Origin: an uncultured Saccharofermentans sp.
GTDB taxonomy: Bacteria > Bacillota > Clostridia > Saccharofermentanales > Saccharofermentanaceae
Reading direction: 5' to 3'
NCBI GenBank assembly: GCA_905234715.1
Contig: CAJOJI010000013.1
Coordinates: forward strand, 1 to 46,885
Length of the DNA stretch: 46,885 nt
Shown here one piece after another: positions 1 to 9,792 of the stretch (its first letter is position 1; the number at the start of each line of letters is the position of its first letter). Under the pieces are notes generated by a model. The model ran no database searches. It was given only the letters and a program-made list of their open reading frames with translations, and was not told the DNA's origin. A program made the position numbers and the translations under genes.

Positions 1-884
1 ATGAGCCATACGATCGCATCGAGAGTGTTGTAAAGGAAGTGGGGATTGATCTGCGCCTGGATAAGTGACAGCTCGATGTCGCGGAGCTTGATCTGCTCCT
101 GGCGGTTTAATTCGATCTGCTTATCAAGTCTTGCGGCCATGTCTTCGATACCGGCAGAGAGAAGTGCGAGGCTTGTGTCATCGGTCTCGACCGGAGTATG
201 AGGACTCAGGTCACCGCCGCCGATCTGTTCAACGCGGCTGTTCATCTCAACGATAGGATCGGTAATGCTTTTCGAGAGTTTGACGGCACGGCTCAAAACG
301 ATAGGGATAACGAAGATCATGACAAGAACGACGAAAAGGATCTCTACGGTAAGCCAGAAATCTATCTGCTTCTGGATGCTTGCCATCTCGCCTGCCTCGT
401 AATAAAGATACGAATACATGTACTCTTCAATGAGGCCTGTCGTGATGTAGATGTTGGTCTCAAGCTGATTCATGCGGTCATCGTAGCTGGAAGTGTTTTC
501 GATGTCCTGCATGTATATGCTCAGCTTGTCGCAGAGCGAAAGAACGCTGGTTATCGACTTGCGGCCGTCGGAGTTCGATGTGTTCTGAAGAAGGTCTTCT
601 GCAAGGGATCTTGCCGATTCAACATCCTCCCACGGCATTTCGTCGCTGTATCCCGTTACGTAGAAATACATCTGCTCATCGATCTCCTGCTTGAACTTCT
701 GGTTAAAGCCGGATACTTTGACGATGTTTCCGGACACGGATGCGTACATCAGGTTACGTGTCAAAAGCATAACGAAAATACTGACGAGTATGACAGCGAT
801 CGGAATAAACATCTGAAGCATAAGGCGGTACATTTTTTTCTGTACCGTGTTCGAGCTTTTTCTCCTGTCGGAGGAAGACTTCAT
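1..884 (-). CDS. Sensor histidine kinase, YesM-like, truncated at the window edge
   Basis: Minus-strand reading starts MKSSSDRRKSSNTVQKKMYRLMLQMFIPIAVILVSIFVMLL (TM) and reaches ...QAQINPHFLYNTLDAIVWLM at the edge, the His-kinase family motif (INPHFLYNTL). Its start codon overlaps the response regulator stop (TAATG). Confidence 0.9.
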   Translation of the reverse strand, partial: MKSSSDRRKSSNTVQKKMYRLMLQMFIPIAVILVSIFVMLLTRNLMYASVSGNIVKVSGFNQKFKQEIDEQMYFYVTGYSDEMPWEDVESARSLAEDLLQNTSNSDGRKSITSVLSLCDKLSIYMQDIENTSSYDDRMNQLETNIYITTGLIEEYMYSYLYYEAGEMASIQKQIDFWLTVEILFVVLVMIFVIPIVLSRAVKLSKSITDPIVEMNSRVEQIGGGDLSPHTPVETDDTSLALLSAGIEDMAARLDKQIELNRQEQIKLRDIELSLIQAQINPHFLYNTLDAIVWL

Positions 885-2497
885 TATTCCGTGACTTCCC
901 CGTTACGATACTGGCTGGGGGTGCAGCCCTGGTTCTTCTTGAATACGAATGAGAAATATCTGGGATCCCTGTAACCGATCTCGTTTGCGATCTCGCCTGA
1001 TCTCTTGCTCGTGTTGCGCAGGAGGATCTTAGCCTTAGCCATTCTCTTCTTCGTGATGTATTCGACGAATGACAGGCCGACCTTGTTGGAGAACAGGGCG
1101 CTTAAGTAGTTGGCGCTGATGTTGATCTCTTCGGCAACTGAGTCGAGTGAGATATCCTCATCGGCATAGTGTTCGTTAATGTAATCGACTGCATTGTTGA
1201 TGATGTCGTTGCCTCTCTTCTGTGCTTCGGCATCGCGCATCTTGATCGCGACTGAAAGAGCCTCAACGAGATAAGGCTTAACTTCTTCAGCAGAGATGTT
1301 CGTATCGAATGTAGGGAGGCTGTTTGCGATCTGCTCCGAATCGACGTCTGCTTCCTTGAGTGCGAGTTCGACATTTACCCTGATGCTTACGAGCAGGTAG
1401 TAGCGAAACAGGATCGAATTGACGCTCGATTCAAGGCTCTTCAAATAGTCGTCGGCAAATGTCTCAACTTCACCGGCGGTACCCGTCTGGACGAAATACC
1501 TGATGATCATGGGGTCGAACTTGCCGGCATCGATCTTATGGAGCTCGCTCTCGTCAGGAACGTACTGCTCAGACTTGATCTGCTCTGACGTGAAGATATG
1601 CTGGTTAGGGAAGATGTGTCTGTAAGCAAATGCGCGGTTTGCATCCTGATAGCATGAGGACAGGCCGCTCAGTCTGTTTGTTGCGACACCTACTGCAACG
1701 TGCCAGTCGAGTGTGGCCGAAGCCTGCTCGCAGTGCTGGCCGATCATCTTGACGCACTTTTCCTCCATGCGTTTCAAGCTCTCTTCGTCGCCCTTGATGA
1801 GCACGGCATATGAGAACAGATTGCATCTGAAGATGATGTAATCGGGATACTGCAGGAACTGGTTTAAGAGATTTTCCGTTACGCCGGAAGCCTCATCCGA
1901 ATAAGTCGACTGGTCAAGGTCCCTGATCGAGAATATAACAATGTTATATCCGTCAGCCGAGAGGTTTAAGTGGAGCTTGTCTGCTTCCTCGTAGATCTCC
2001 TGGACTGACAAAGATCCCTCTACGAGCTTCTCAAAAAATACTCTGTGCGAAAGACGCTCGAACTTCTTAAACTCCTGCTCGTAAAGTTTTACATAGTCCT
2101 TCTGCTCGTTCTCTTCGGTGATCTTCTTGCGGACGCCTTCAAGAGCATTGATCATGTCTGTCTTGGTGACGGGTTTTAAGAGATATTGCTCGACGCCGAT
2201 CTCGATTGCTTTTCGGGCGTACTCAAAATCGCTGTAACCTGAGATGACGATTATCTTTATGTTGGGAAGCTCTTTGGTGACAGTTTTGCTTAAGGAAAGT
2301 CCGTCCATGAAAGGCATAGTGATGTCAGTGATGAGTACGTCGGGCTTGAGCTTGCGGATCATGGGCAGAGCCATCTCACCGTCGGGAGCGTCGCCTACGA
2401 ACTCGAAGCCGTACTTCTCCCACGGGATCATGTCGCGCAGACCTTCACGCACGATGCTCTCGTCTTCACAAATAAAAACCTTGAACAGATCCATCAA
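884..2497 (-). CDS. Response regulator, REC plus AraC-type HTH (YesN-like)
   Basis: FKVFICEDESIVREGLRDMIPW...DVLITDITMPFMDG receiver; C-terminal ISANYLSALFSNKVGLSFVEYITKKRMAKAKILLRNT...IGYRDPRYFSFVFKKNQGCTPSQYR AraC HTH. Probably TTG or the following ATG start. Confidence 0.93.
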   Translation of the reverse strand: MMDLFKVFICEDESIVREGLRDMIPWEKYGFEFVGDAPDGEMALPMIRKLKPDVLITDITMPFMDGLSLSKTVTKELPNIKIIVISGYSDFEYARKAIEIGVEQYLLKPVTKTDMINALEGVRKKITEENEQKDYVKLYEQEFKKFERLSHRVFFEKLVEGSLSVQEIYEEADKLHLNLSADGYNIVIFSIRDLDQSTYSDEASGVTENLLNQFLQYPDYIIFRCNLFSYAVLIKGDEESLKRMEEKCVKMIGQHCEQASATLDWHVAVGVATNRLSGLSSCYQDANRAFAYRHIFPNQHIFTSEQIKSEQYVPDESELHKIDAGKFDPMIIRYFVQTGTAGEVETFADDYLKSLESSVNSILFRYYLLVSIRVNVELALKEADVDSEQIANSLPTFDTNISAEEVKPYLVEALSVAIKMRDAEAQKRGNDIINNAVDYINEHYADEDISLDSVAEEINISANYLSALFSNKVGLSFVEYITKKRMAKAKILLRNTSKRSGEIANEIGYRDPRYFSFVFKKNQGCTPSQYRNGEVTE

Positions 2498-2590
2498 ATG
2501 TCCTCCACTAAATCAACTTAATTGTATCATAGGAGGAACAGGGCTTTTTTCTTTTTTCTGTTTAAAATATTTAGAAGATCTATAACTTTG

Positions 2591-3850
2591 TCAGGCAGCT
2601 TCAGCGGGCTGCTCAGCCTTTTCGAGTTCTTGTATCTTCCTGATCCCGAGCATGACCAGCGCAACGATCACGAGGCAGATTCCCGATCCGATTATCGTAA
2701 TTGATGAACCTGTTCCGACGCCTTTGCCTGTGAGGTTTCCGACTGCATCTGCGGTAATTCCGCTGAGTGCATATGCTGCAACATAACCGAGCTGTGAGAT
2801 GAAGCCCAAGAAAGCCCACGCTCTGCCCTGGAGTTCAGCAGGGATGTTGATCCTTACGAGATAGTCGAGGCAGTTGTTTGCGAAGGGCAGTGCCGCGAAA
2901 AATACGAATCCGAATGCGCAGATGATATAGACATTTCTCGTTACGGCGAAAAGTGACATGCCGACGCCTGATACTGCAAGACCGATGCTGAGGACTCTTG
3001 CGAAGTTTTTCTTAATTCCCTTGATGCCGAGAAGGATGCTTGTGACGAGCATTCCGGATGCTGCCGCAGTCTCAACGATTCCGAGTGTCTTTGAGTCGGA
3101 GAAAGAGAGGACAAAGGGTTCGCCCAATACCTGGAACACACCCATGAAGAGGCAGATCAGGGAGGATACGACTACGAGAACGAGAAGTCCCTTGTTGCCG
3201 GATACAGCTTTCCATCCTTCTTTCATGCTCTTGAAGAACGGTTCGGGATTGGAAGGTGTGCTTGTCTTGATTCCGCTTCTTACGACTGCAGCTGCGATGA
3301 CCGTGAGGAAGAATGTGCAGATGTCGATTATGAGTATCAGCTTGATGTCGCTTACCGCAAGAAGGAAGCCTGCGATTATGGGTGAGAAGAGGTATCTTGC
3401 AGAACCTGCCATCGATACGAGGCCGTTTGCCTTTGAATACTGTTCCTTTGTGAGAAGGTCGGTGATGGTTGCCGTGTATGAAGGTTCAAGGAGCGCGGAG
3501 AAGACGGAGCTTATGGTGGTTCCGAGATAGATCTGCCAAAGCGCGGCTTCTCCGCTGAGCATGCATATGAGGATGAACAGGACGCCGAGACCTGAAAGAC
3601 CATCGCCGATCATCATGAGAAGACGTCTGTCATAGCGGTCTGCAAGAACGCCTGCCGGGATCTTGAGAACAAGTGCCGGAAGGAATCCGAGGAGTGTGAG
3701 CATTGCCATGTCTGCAGCGCTTCCCGTTTTCTGGAAAATATAAAGACCTAGACCGAAGCTCGTAAGGCCTCCGCCGATGGAGGATATGAGTTCGCCTGCC
3801 CAGAGCAGAAGGAACTTACCGTAATTGTTCTTTGTCTTTTCCATTTTCAT
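2591..3850 (-). CDS. MFS transporter
   Basis: 419 aa, about 12 hydrophobic segments, GVLADRYDRRLLMMIGDG MFS loop motif. Confidence 0.88.
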   Translation of the reverse strand: MKMEKTKNNYGKFLLLWAGELISSIGGGLTSFGLGLYIFQKTGSAADMAMLTLLGFLPALVLKIPAGVLADRYDRRLLMMIGDGLSGLGVLFILICMLSGEAALWQIYLGTTISSVFSALLEPSYTATITDLLTKEQYSKANGLVSMAGSARYLFSPIIAGFLLAVSDIKLILIIDICTFFLTVIAAAVVRSGIKTSTPSNPEPFFKSMKEGWKAVSGNKGLLVLVVVSSLICLFMGVFQVLGEPFVLSFSDSKTLGIVETAAASGMLVTSILLGIKGIKKNFARVLSIGLAVSGVGMSLFAVTRNVYIICAFGFVFFAALPFANNCLDYLVRINIPAELQGRAWAFLGFISQLGYVAAYALSGITADAVGNLTGKGVGTGSSITIIGSGICLVIVALVMLGIRKIQELEKAEQPAEAA

Positions 3851-4021
3851 GACCGCCTTTTCGGTTTTCTGACTATACTTTACAGCCTGAGTATGAGTAA
3901 ATCTTGAGATAACTCTTACGTAATCCTTAAATAGTTCTTAAATCTCACCCGCGCGTCTTTAGTTTATTAGAGTGTTTTTCTGTTATAATACAGAAGTTAT
4001 TAATCCCCAAAGGAGTATGTT

Positions 4022-5581
4022 ATGGACAAGATCATTGCTTTCATACTCTATTTCGTGGTTGTCCTTGCTATCGGAATTTATTTCTTCTTTAAGAGTAAGG
4101 GCGGTGACGAGAAAGAGTATTTCTTGGGCGGCCGTCACATGGGTCCTTTCGTAACTGCGATGAGTGCGCAGGCATCGGACATGAGCGGCTGGCTTTTGAT
4201 GGGTTTCCCGGGTTCGCTTTTCGCGTTCGGTATGGGACAGGTTTGGATTGGAATCGGTCTGGCATTAGGAACAGCTGCCAACTGGATCTTCGTAGCTACG
4301 AGACTCCGCCGTTTCTCCAAAGCTTCCGGTGACTCGATCACACTTCCTCAGTATCTTACAAACAGATTCGCAAGTAAGAGTTCTGTACTGAAGGTAGTAT
4401 GTGCGATCATCTTCCTCATCAGCTTTACGGTTTATGTTGCTTCCGCATTCGTTGCAGGCACAACGGTTTTCGCATCAGTACTTCCCTGGTTTGCCGATCA
4501 CCAGCACCTCGCCATGATCATCTTCGCAGTGCTGATCCTCATCTACACTTTCCTTGGCGGTTACAAGGCAGTCTGCTGGACTGACTTCTTCCAGGGTCTC
4601 ATGATGCTCATCGCACTTCTTGCGGTTCCGATCGTAATGAAGGCTTTGGGCAATTTCGACACAGCTCATTATGCTGAATTCACAAACGCAGCAGGCGATA
4701 CAGTTTCCGCATTCGGAACAGATCCTTTTGCAGCTCCCTGGCAGGAGATCGTAACAGGTCTCGGCTGGGGTCTGGGTTACTTCGGTATGCCTCATATCCT
4801 CGTTCGCTTCATGTCTATCGAGAAGCCTTCACAGATCAAGAAGTCAGCAACAGTTGCCATCATCTGGGTTATCCTCACACTCGGCGCTGCTGCAGTTATT
4901 GCTTACCTCGGAAGAACATACATCATGAAGGATGGCACGGCACTTGCTGAGCTCCTCCTTCCTGACGGACGTAAGAGGATCTTCATCGAAGTCGTTTGCG
5001 ACATCTTCCCGGGTTTTGTTGCCGGCATCCTTTTGTCAGCAATCATTGCTGCAGCAATGTCCACAGCCGACTCTCAGCTCCTCGTTGCTTCCTCAGCATT
5101 CACGAGCGACATCTATAAGCCCCTTATCCGCAAGGACAAGGCTTCCGACAAGGAGATGCTCTGGCTCGGCCGTATCGTAGTTCTTGTAGTTGCAGTTGTT
5201 GCATTCTTTATTGCACGTCAGGGTCTTGATAACGAGAAGAGTTGGGCTGCCGACATCATGAACATGGTTGAGAACGCATGGGGTCTCTTCGGTGCATCCT
5301 TCGGACCTGTAGTTATCCTCTCCCTCTTCTGGAAGCGCTTTAACTACGCTGGTGCAGTTGCAGGCATCATCGGCGGCGCTGTTGTCGACATCGCTTGGCT
5401 CCTCTGCTTCACCGACACGATCAGACCTGCAATTATTTCCAGCACAGGTGTTTACGAGATCGTTCCCGGCTTCATCGCAGGCCTCATCATTGCAGTTGTT
5501 GCCACACTTGCAACAAAGGCTCCGGGCAAGGAAGTCGAAGAAATCTTCGCAAAGGCTACAGATAAGTCAGTAGACGACTGA
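4022..5581 (+). CDS. putP: Sodium/proline symporter (SSS family, PutP-like)
   Basis: 519 aa; EYFLGGRHMGPFVTAMSAQASDMSGWLLMGFPG and IIAAAMSTADSQLLVASSAFTSDIYKP are typical of SSS/PutP. Confidence 0.88.
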   Translation: MDKIIAFILYFVVVLAIGIYFFFKSKGGDEKEYFLGGRHMGPFVTAMSAQASDMSGWLLMGFPGSLFAFGMGQVWIGIGLALGTAANWIFVATRLRRFSKASGDSITLPQYLTNRFASKSSVLKVVCAIIFLISFTVYVASAFVAGTTVFASVLPWFADHQHLAMIIFAVLILIYTFLGGYKAVCWTDFFQGLMMLIALLAVPIVMKALGNFDTAHYAEFTNAAGDTVSAFGTDPFAAPWQEIVTGLGWGLGYFGMPHILVRFMSIEKPSQIKKSATVAIIWVILTLGAAAVIAYLGRTYIMKDGTALAELLLPDGRKRIFIEVVCDIFPGFVAGILLSAIIAAAMSTADSQLLVASSAFTSDIYKPLIRKDKASDKEMLWLGRIVVLVVAVVAFFIARQGLDNEKSWAADIMNMVENAWGLFGASFGPVVILSLFWKRFNYAGAVAGIIGGAVVDIAWLLCFTDTIRPAIISSTGVYEIVPGFIAGLIIAVVATLATKAPGKEVEEIFAKATDKSVDD

Positions 5582-5606
5582 TCTTACGCATCACGAAAAT
5601 CAATAC

Positions 5607-5640
5607 GGCCTCAAAGGTTCATTCCTTTGGGGCCTTTTTT
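5607..5640 (+). terminator. Rho-independent terminator after putP-like gene
   Basis: GGCCTCAAAGG-ttcatt-CCTTTGGGGCC followed by TTTTTT. Confidence 0.85.
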
Positions 5641-5757
5641 CTCCCTGTTTTTGCCCAACGTCGAAAAAGACCATTTGAAGAAGTTGGTCGCTTTTCATGT
5701 GGATAGTTTCCCGCATGTGCTAACATAGTATGAACATTAAATTGGGGAATAGGATTT

Positions 5758-6396
5758 ATGACACAGATACATTGGGTAAAGTGCAAGACAGATAACTGCT
5801 ATGTCGTCGAAAACGGAAGCGATGCGATACTTGTCGATACAGGAAGCGCAATAAGCTGCGACAAGGTCCTGGAGGAATGCAGCAAGTACAACATGAAGCT
5901 GATCGTTCTGACGCATGTCCATTTCGATCACGCCGAAAATGCCGCAAAACTTTCAAAGCATTTCAATATTCCCGTTGCGTGTCATGAGGCTGATGTTGAG
6001 CTCTTCGAGAGCTTTGACAAGCAGCCGATGGAATCTTACGGAATCGTCGGCAAGGTCGTTCTGGATACGTCATTAAAGGTTCTGAGAAACACCAAAGTCG
6101 AGAAGCCTGAAAATCTCATCTTCATCAAGGACGGTGACGATCTTTCGGCTTACGGTTTTGACGCGAAGATAATAGGTATGCCGGGTCACACAAAAGGTTC
6201 GATCGGAGTCGATGTGGAAGGAACACATCTTCTGGTCGGCGACGAACTCGATAACTGGATCAGCCCTGCCACGGGACATCTTTATAACGATCTCGATGCA
6301 ATCAAGAACAGCGCAGATAAGATCGTGAAACTCGGTGAGAGAACACTTTACTACGGCCACGGAAAGCCTACGAAGAACAAGTTCAAATTGCTCTGA
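5758..6396 (+). CDS. MBL-fold metallo-hydrolase
   Basis: 212 aa; LTHVHFDHAENAA (HxHxDH), GMPGHTKGSIGV, YYGHGKPT. Confidence 0.9.
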   Translation: MTQIHWVKCKTDNCYVVENGSDAILVDTGSAISCDKVLEECSKYNMKLIVLTHVHFDHAENAAKLSKHFNIPVACHEADVELFESFDKQPMESYGIVGKVVLDTSLKVLRNTKVEKPENLIFIKDGDDLSAYGFDAKIIGMPGHTKGSIGVDVEGTHLLVGDELDNWISPATGHLYNDLDAIKNSADKIVKLGERTLYYGHGKPTKNKFKLL

Positions 6397-6534
6397 TCAT
6401 CCATGAAGAGTTTATAATATTGGCAGGACACACCATGTCCAATCCCTGAAAACACGGCAATTCCCGCTTTGTGTCGTGTTAATTTCCGCAGGACCGTCGT
6501 ATCCTGACGCTATCCGGAAGGAGGTATCCGAAGC

Positions 6535-7650
6535 TTGGATCAGAAAAAGACAGGACAGTTTCTGAAGTCCTTACGTAATGAGAAGGGACTTACACAGGAA
6601 CAGCTTGCAAAGCAGTTTAACGTCAGCAACAGATCCGTCTCAAGATGGGAGACGGGAACTAATCTGCCGGATATCTCACTTCTAGTAGAGATAGCTGATT
6701 TCTATGATGTCGACGTAAGAGAGATCATAGACGGGGAAAGGAAAAGCAAAATGATGGATAAAGAGACAAAAGAGGTCGCCGAGAAGATGGCGGTCTATGC
6801 AGGCAATGAAAAGGGACGTTTGTTAAGGGGTGTCCAGATAGCCGGAATTGCCGGTGTATGCGTGACGCTGATAGCACTCGTGCTTCAGATAATCGCATAT
6901 GACATTAATAATCCCGACTTAAAGAGATCATCGGCGATCTTAATGACATTTCTGGCATTTGTTGCGATGTCGATAATCACCTTATATGTGACCGGCATTC
7001 TTAAGAGGATCTCCAAACACAGAAAACTTGTAATAGCCATAAGAGTGACCATTATCGTTCTGCTCTCTGTGGTGACGCATTACATAGTCGTGGGCTTTTT
7101 GCTACTCGGCATGTTTGCCGCTATGTTCTACAGCGCAAAGATCAAAACCACAAACGATATTTCGGATTACAACACGTATATCCATGACGGCAAACCAAAC
7201 AGTGAATACACCATGGGCAAGCAGCCGATCTTCGATATCTTCCCGGAGACGATCGATGTTCCCGCAGATGATTTCCAGATCACTTACTACAACCCTTGGG
7301 ATCCGCAGTATCTTGTCTACATGACGCTTGATTACGGCGATGCCTACGATGAGGAAATGGCAAGGCTTGAGGCGATCGGCATTGAGGAATACGAGGGCAT
7401 CTATACCGTTACGGGCGAGCCTGAAGGCTACGATATCGTTGCGATGGATTCCGATGAATACAACGGTTTTGTCTATGCCATGATCCCCGAAAACAAGGAT
7501 GGCAACACTAAGATCACCTACTGCGCGATCGTGTTCTGCAACTATTTCCTTGACCTGGATGTGCACGAGTATATGAAGGAAGAATACCTTCTTCCGGGTT
7601 TTGATGCGACAGACGATAACCCCTACAGGAAGGAAATGATGGGCACCTGA
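6535..7650 (+). CDS. XRE-family HTH regulator with C-terminal membrane/extracytoplasmic region
   Basis: KKTGQFLKSLRNEKGLTQEQLAKQFNVSNRSVSRWETGTNLPDISLLVEIADFYDVDVREIIDGE; TM segments follow. TTG start preceded by AAGGAGG. Confidence 0.88.
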   Translation: MDQKKTGQFLKSLRNEKGLTQEQLAKQFNVSNRSVSRWETGTNLPDISLLVEIADFYDVDVREIIDGERKSKMMDKETKEVAEKMAVYAGNEKGRLLRGVQIAGIAGVCVTLIALVLQIIAYDINNPDLKRSSAILMTFLAFVAMSIITLYVTGILKRISKHRKLVIAIRVTIIVLLSVVTHYIVVGFLLLGMFAAMFYSAKIKTTNDISDYNTYIHDGKPNSEYTMGKQPIFDIFPETIDVPADDFQITYYNPWDPQYLVYMTLDYGDAYDEEMARLEAIGIEEYEGIYTVTGEPEGYDIVAMDSDEYNGFVYAMIPENKDGNTKITYCAIVFCNYFLDLDVHEYMKEEYLLPGFDATDDNPYRKEMMGT

Positions 7651-7769
7651 AAAATAAATATAAGGTTTCACGCATATAAATAATCGGTAAACAATCTCAA
7701 ATTCTTATTACAATTTCGACTTCCCGTTTTTATAATCAAGACATTATAAAAGGAAGTGCGGGAAGGATC

Positions 7770-8942
7770 ATGTATTACGCCAGTATTGGAATAATATCAA
7801 TAATCATCCTTGTCCTCGTTAATTTCGAGGTGCTGGGCAATGAAAAGAGTTCATTTCCTAATGAACTCCGTAATAAGTACCGCCAGTTTTTGATTGCCCT
7901 TATCGCATATTTCTTTGTAGATGCTATGTGGGGACTGCTATATGAACAAAGATGGGTAGTGGCTGCATATATTGATACTATCCTGGTGTTCTCCTCGATG
8001 GTTCTGTCCGTATTATTCTGGACAAAGGCTGTGGTTGTGTTTATCGGGAACAAAGGCAAGCCGACTAAATTATTTGTTTTTGGCGGATGGTTCATTTTCG
8101 GTTTTGAAATGGTTATCCTTACCGTTAATCTGTTTGTGCCGATCGTATTTACTTTTACCGCAGAGAAAGAGTATGTGGCACTTCCCGCAAGATATGTCGC
8201 TTTGCTTATGCAGATGGTAATGTTCTTAGGGACAGCAATCCATGCTTTTGCTGAATCGGCAAAAAGCGAAGGGATCAATAAAGCTCATTACAGGACAGTA
8301 GGCTGCTCAGCCATCATAATGGCGATCTTTATTGCTCTGCAGACGCTGTTCCCCTTCATGCCTTTGTATGCACTGGGATGCCTTTTTGCGACATGTGCTA
8401 TACATTCATTTATATACAGGGAAAAAGATATCGTGCACAAACACGAGATGGAGAATGCCTCGAAGAAGGCTTACAGAGACGGTCTTACCGGAGTCAAGAA
8501 CAAGCTTGCTTATCTTGAATCATTGACGGAACTTGAAAAGCAGGCTAAAGATCACAGTTTTGAGGGATATGGACTGGTTGTATTTGATCTTAACGGTCTG
8601 AAAGTAATTAACGATACCATGGGTCACGAAGCAGGCGACGAGTATCTGAAGAGGGCCTGCAGACTAATTTGCGAGCATTATAAACACAGTCCTGTTTACA
8701 GGATCGGCGGCGATGAATTCGTTGTAATCCTCACCGGAAGTGATTTTGATAACAGGGTTTATCTGCAGACACAATTTGATAAGAAGATCGATGAGAATGT
8801 CGGCAAAGACGGTCTCATAGTTTCCAGCGGAATGGCTGTTTTCGATCCCGAGATAGACGAAAGCTACACTGAAGTATTTATCCGTGCAGATAAGAGGATG
8901 TACGAGCGCAAGATGGCGTTGAAGGCATTAACGGCTCAATAA
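7770..8942 (+). CDS. Membrane-anchored GGDEF diguanylate cyclase
   Basis: Multiple N-terminal TM segments; RDGLTGVKNKLAY...VVFDLNGLKVINDTMGHEAGDEYL...YRIGGDEFVVIL. Confidence 0.9.
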   Translation: MYYASIGIISIIILVLVNFEVLGNEKSSFPNELRNKYRQFLIALIAYFFVDAMWGLLYEQRWVVAAYIDTILVFSSMVLSVLFWTKAVVVFIGNKGKPTKLFVFGGWFIFGFEMVILTVNLFVPIVFTFTAEKEYVALPARYVALLMQMVMFLGTAIHAFAESAKSEGINKAHYRTVGCSAIIMAIFIALQTLFPFMPLYALGCLFATCAIHSFIYREKDIVHKHEMENASKKAYRDGLTGVKNKLAYLESLTELEKQAKDHSFEGYGLVVFDLNGLKVINDTMGHEAGDEYLKRACRLICEHYKHSPVYRIGGDEFVVILTGSDFDNRVYLQTQFDKKIDENVGKDGLIVSSGMAVFDPEIDESYTEVFIRADKRMYERKMALKALTAQ

Positions 8943-9042
8943 CATCAAAACATTAATAAAAACCAAAGATAAATTGAATATTTCGCTCCGCTGTTGTTGA
9001 TAAAATGGAACCATCAGATAAAACTTTCAGCGAGGTGTTTTT

Positions 9043-9777
9043 ATGCTCGATCTCAAGGGGAAATGGGTCCTGATAACAGGTGCTTCACGCGGTCTCGGAA
9101 GACTTGCCGCAAAGCTCATGGCAGAGCAGGGCTGCAATCTCATCCTGCAATCAAGAAGCGTGGATCACACTTTATCTCTCGAAGAGGAAGTTAAGGCTTT
9201 GGGCGTTAAGTGTCATTCCTTTGAAGCTGATCTTAATGATATCCCGTCGGTAATGAAGATGCTCTCTGACATTGACGCACTCGGAGTCGATGTTGACGTT
9301 GTCCTCAACAATGCAGGTCTTCAGATCGCATACAGACCGGAGTACTGTGTGACACCTCCGGAAGATTTCACGGTCAGTTTCAATGTCAACACGATCGCTC
9401 CTGCTATGATCTGCTATCACTATCTTCCCGGAATGCTCGAAAAGGGTTTCGGCCGCATCGTAAACACTACGAGCGGCATCGATAAAGAACCTGAGCAGGC
9501 AGGATATTCGGCAGCGAAGGCAGCACTCGACAAGATAACAAAAGACATGGCTTCGAGACTTGGCGGAACAGGTGTAACAATGAACCTTACAGATCCGGGC
9601 TGGTGCAGGACGGACCTCGGCGGCCCCAATGCCCCTAATGCACCCGAGAGCGCGATTCCCGGAGTAGTTGTCGGAGCATTTGTGGATAACGATGTAAACG
9701 GTCAGATATTCCGCGCACAGGAGTTCTCCGGAATGAGTCTTGAAGACGCGGTCGCAAAAGCTAATTCAATTAATTAA
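9043..9777 (+). CDS. SDR-family oxidoreductase
   Basis: GKWVLITGASRGLGRLAAKLMAEQG, VVLNNAGLQ, GYSAAKAAL (YxxxK). Confidence 0.92.
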   Translation: MLDLKGKWVLITGASRGLGRLAAKLMAEQGCNLILQSRSVDHTLSLEEEVKALGVKCHSFEADLNDIPSVMKMLSDIDALGVDVDVVLNNAGLQIAYRPEYCVTPPEDFTVSFNVNTIAPAMICYHYLPGMLEKGFGRIVNTTSGIDKEPEQAGYSAAKAALDKITKDMASRLGGTGVTMNLTDPGWCRTDLGGPNAPNAPESAIPGVVVGAFVDNDVNGQIFRAQEFSGMSLEDAVAKANSIN

Positions 9778-9792
9778 GCAAAGGAGATATGC

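Noticed and set aside
198-974. 258-aa plus-strand ORF in the track
   Set aside because: Antisense to the histidine kinase/response regulator, which have clear family motifs; translation shows no domain.
2958-3530. 190-aa plus-strand ORF inside the MFS gene
   Set aside because: Antisense shadow ORF of a well-supported transporter.
7102-7671. 189-aa minus-strand ORF
   Set aside because: Shadow ORF opposite the XRE gene; no ribosome-binding site or motif.
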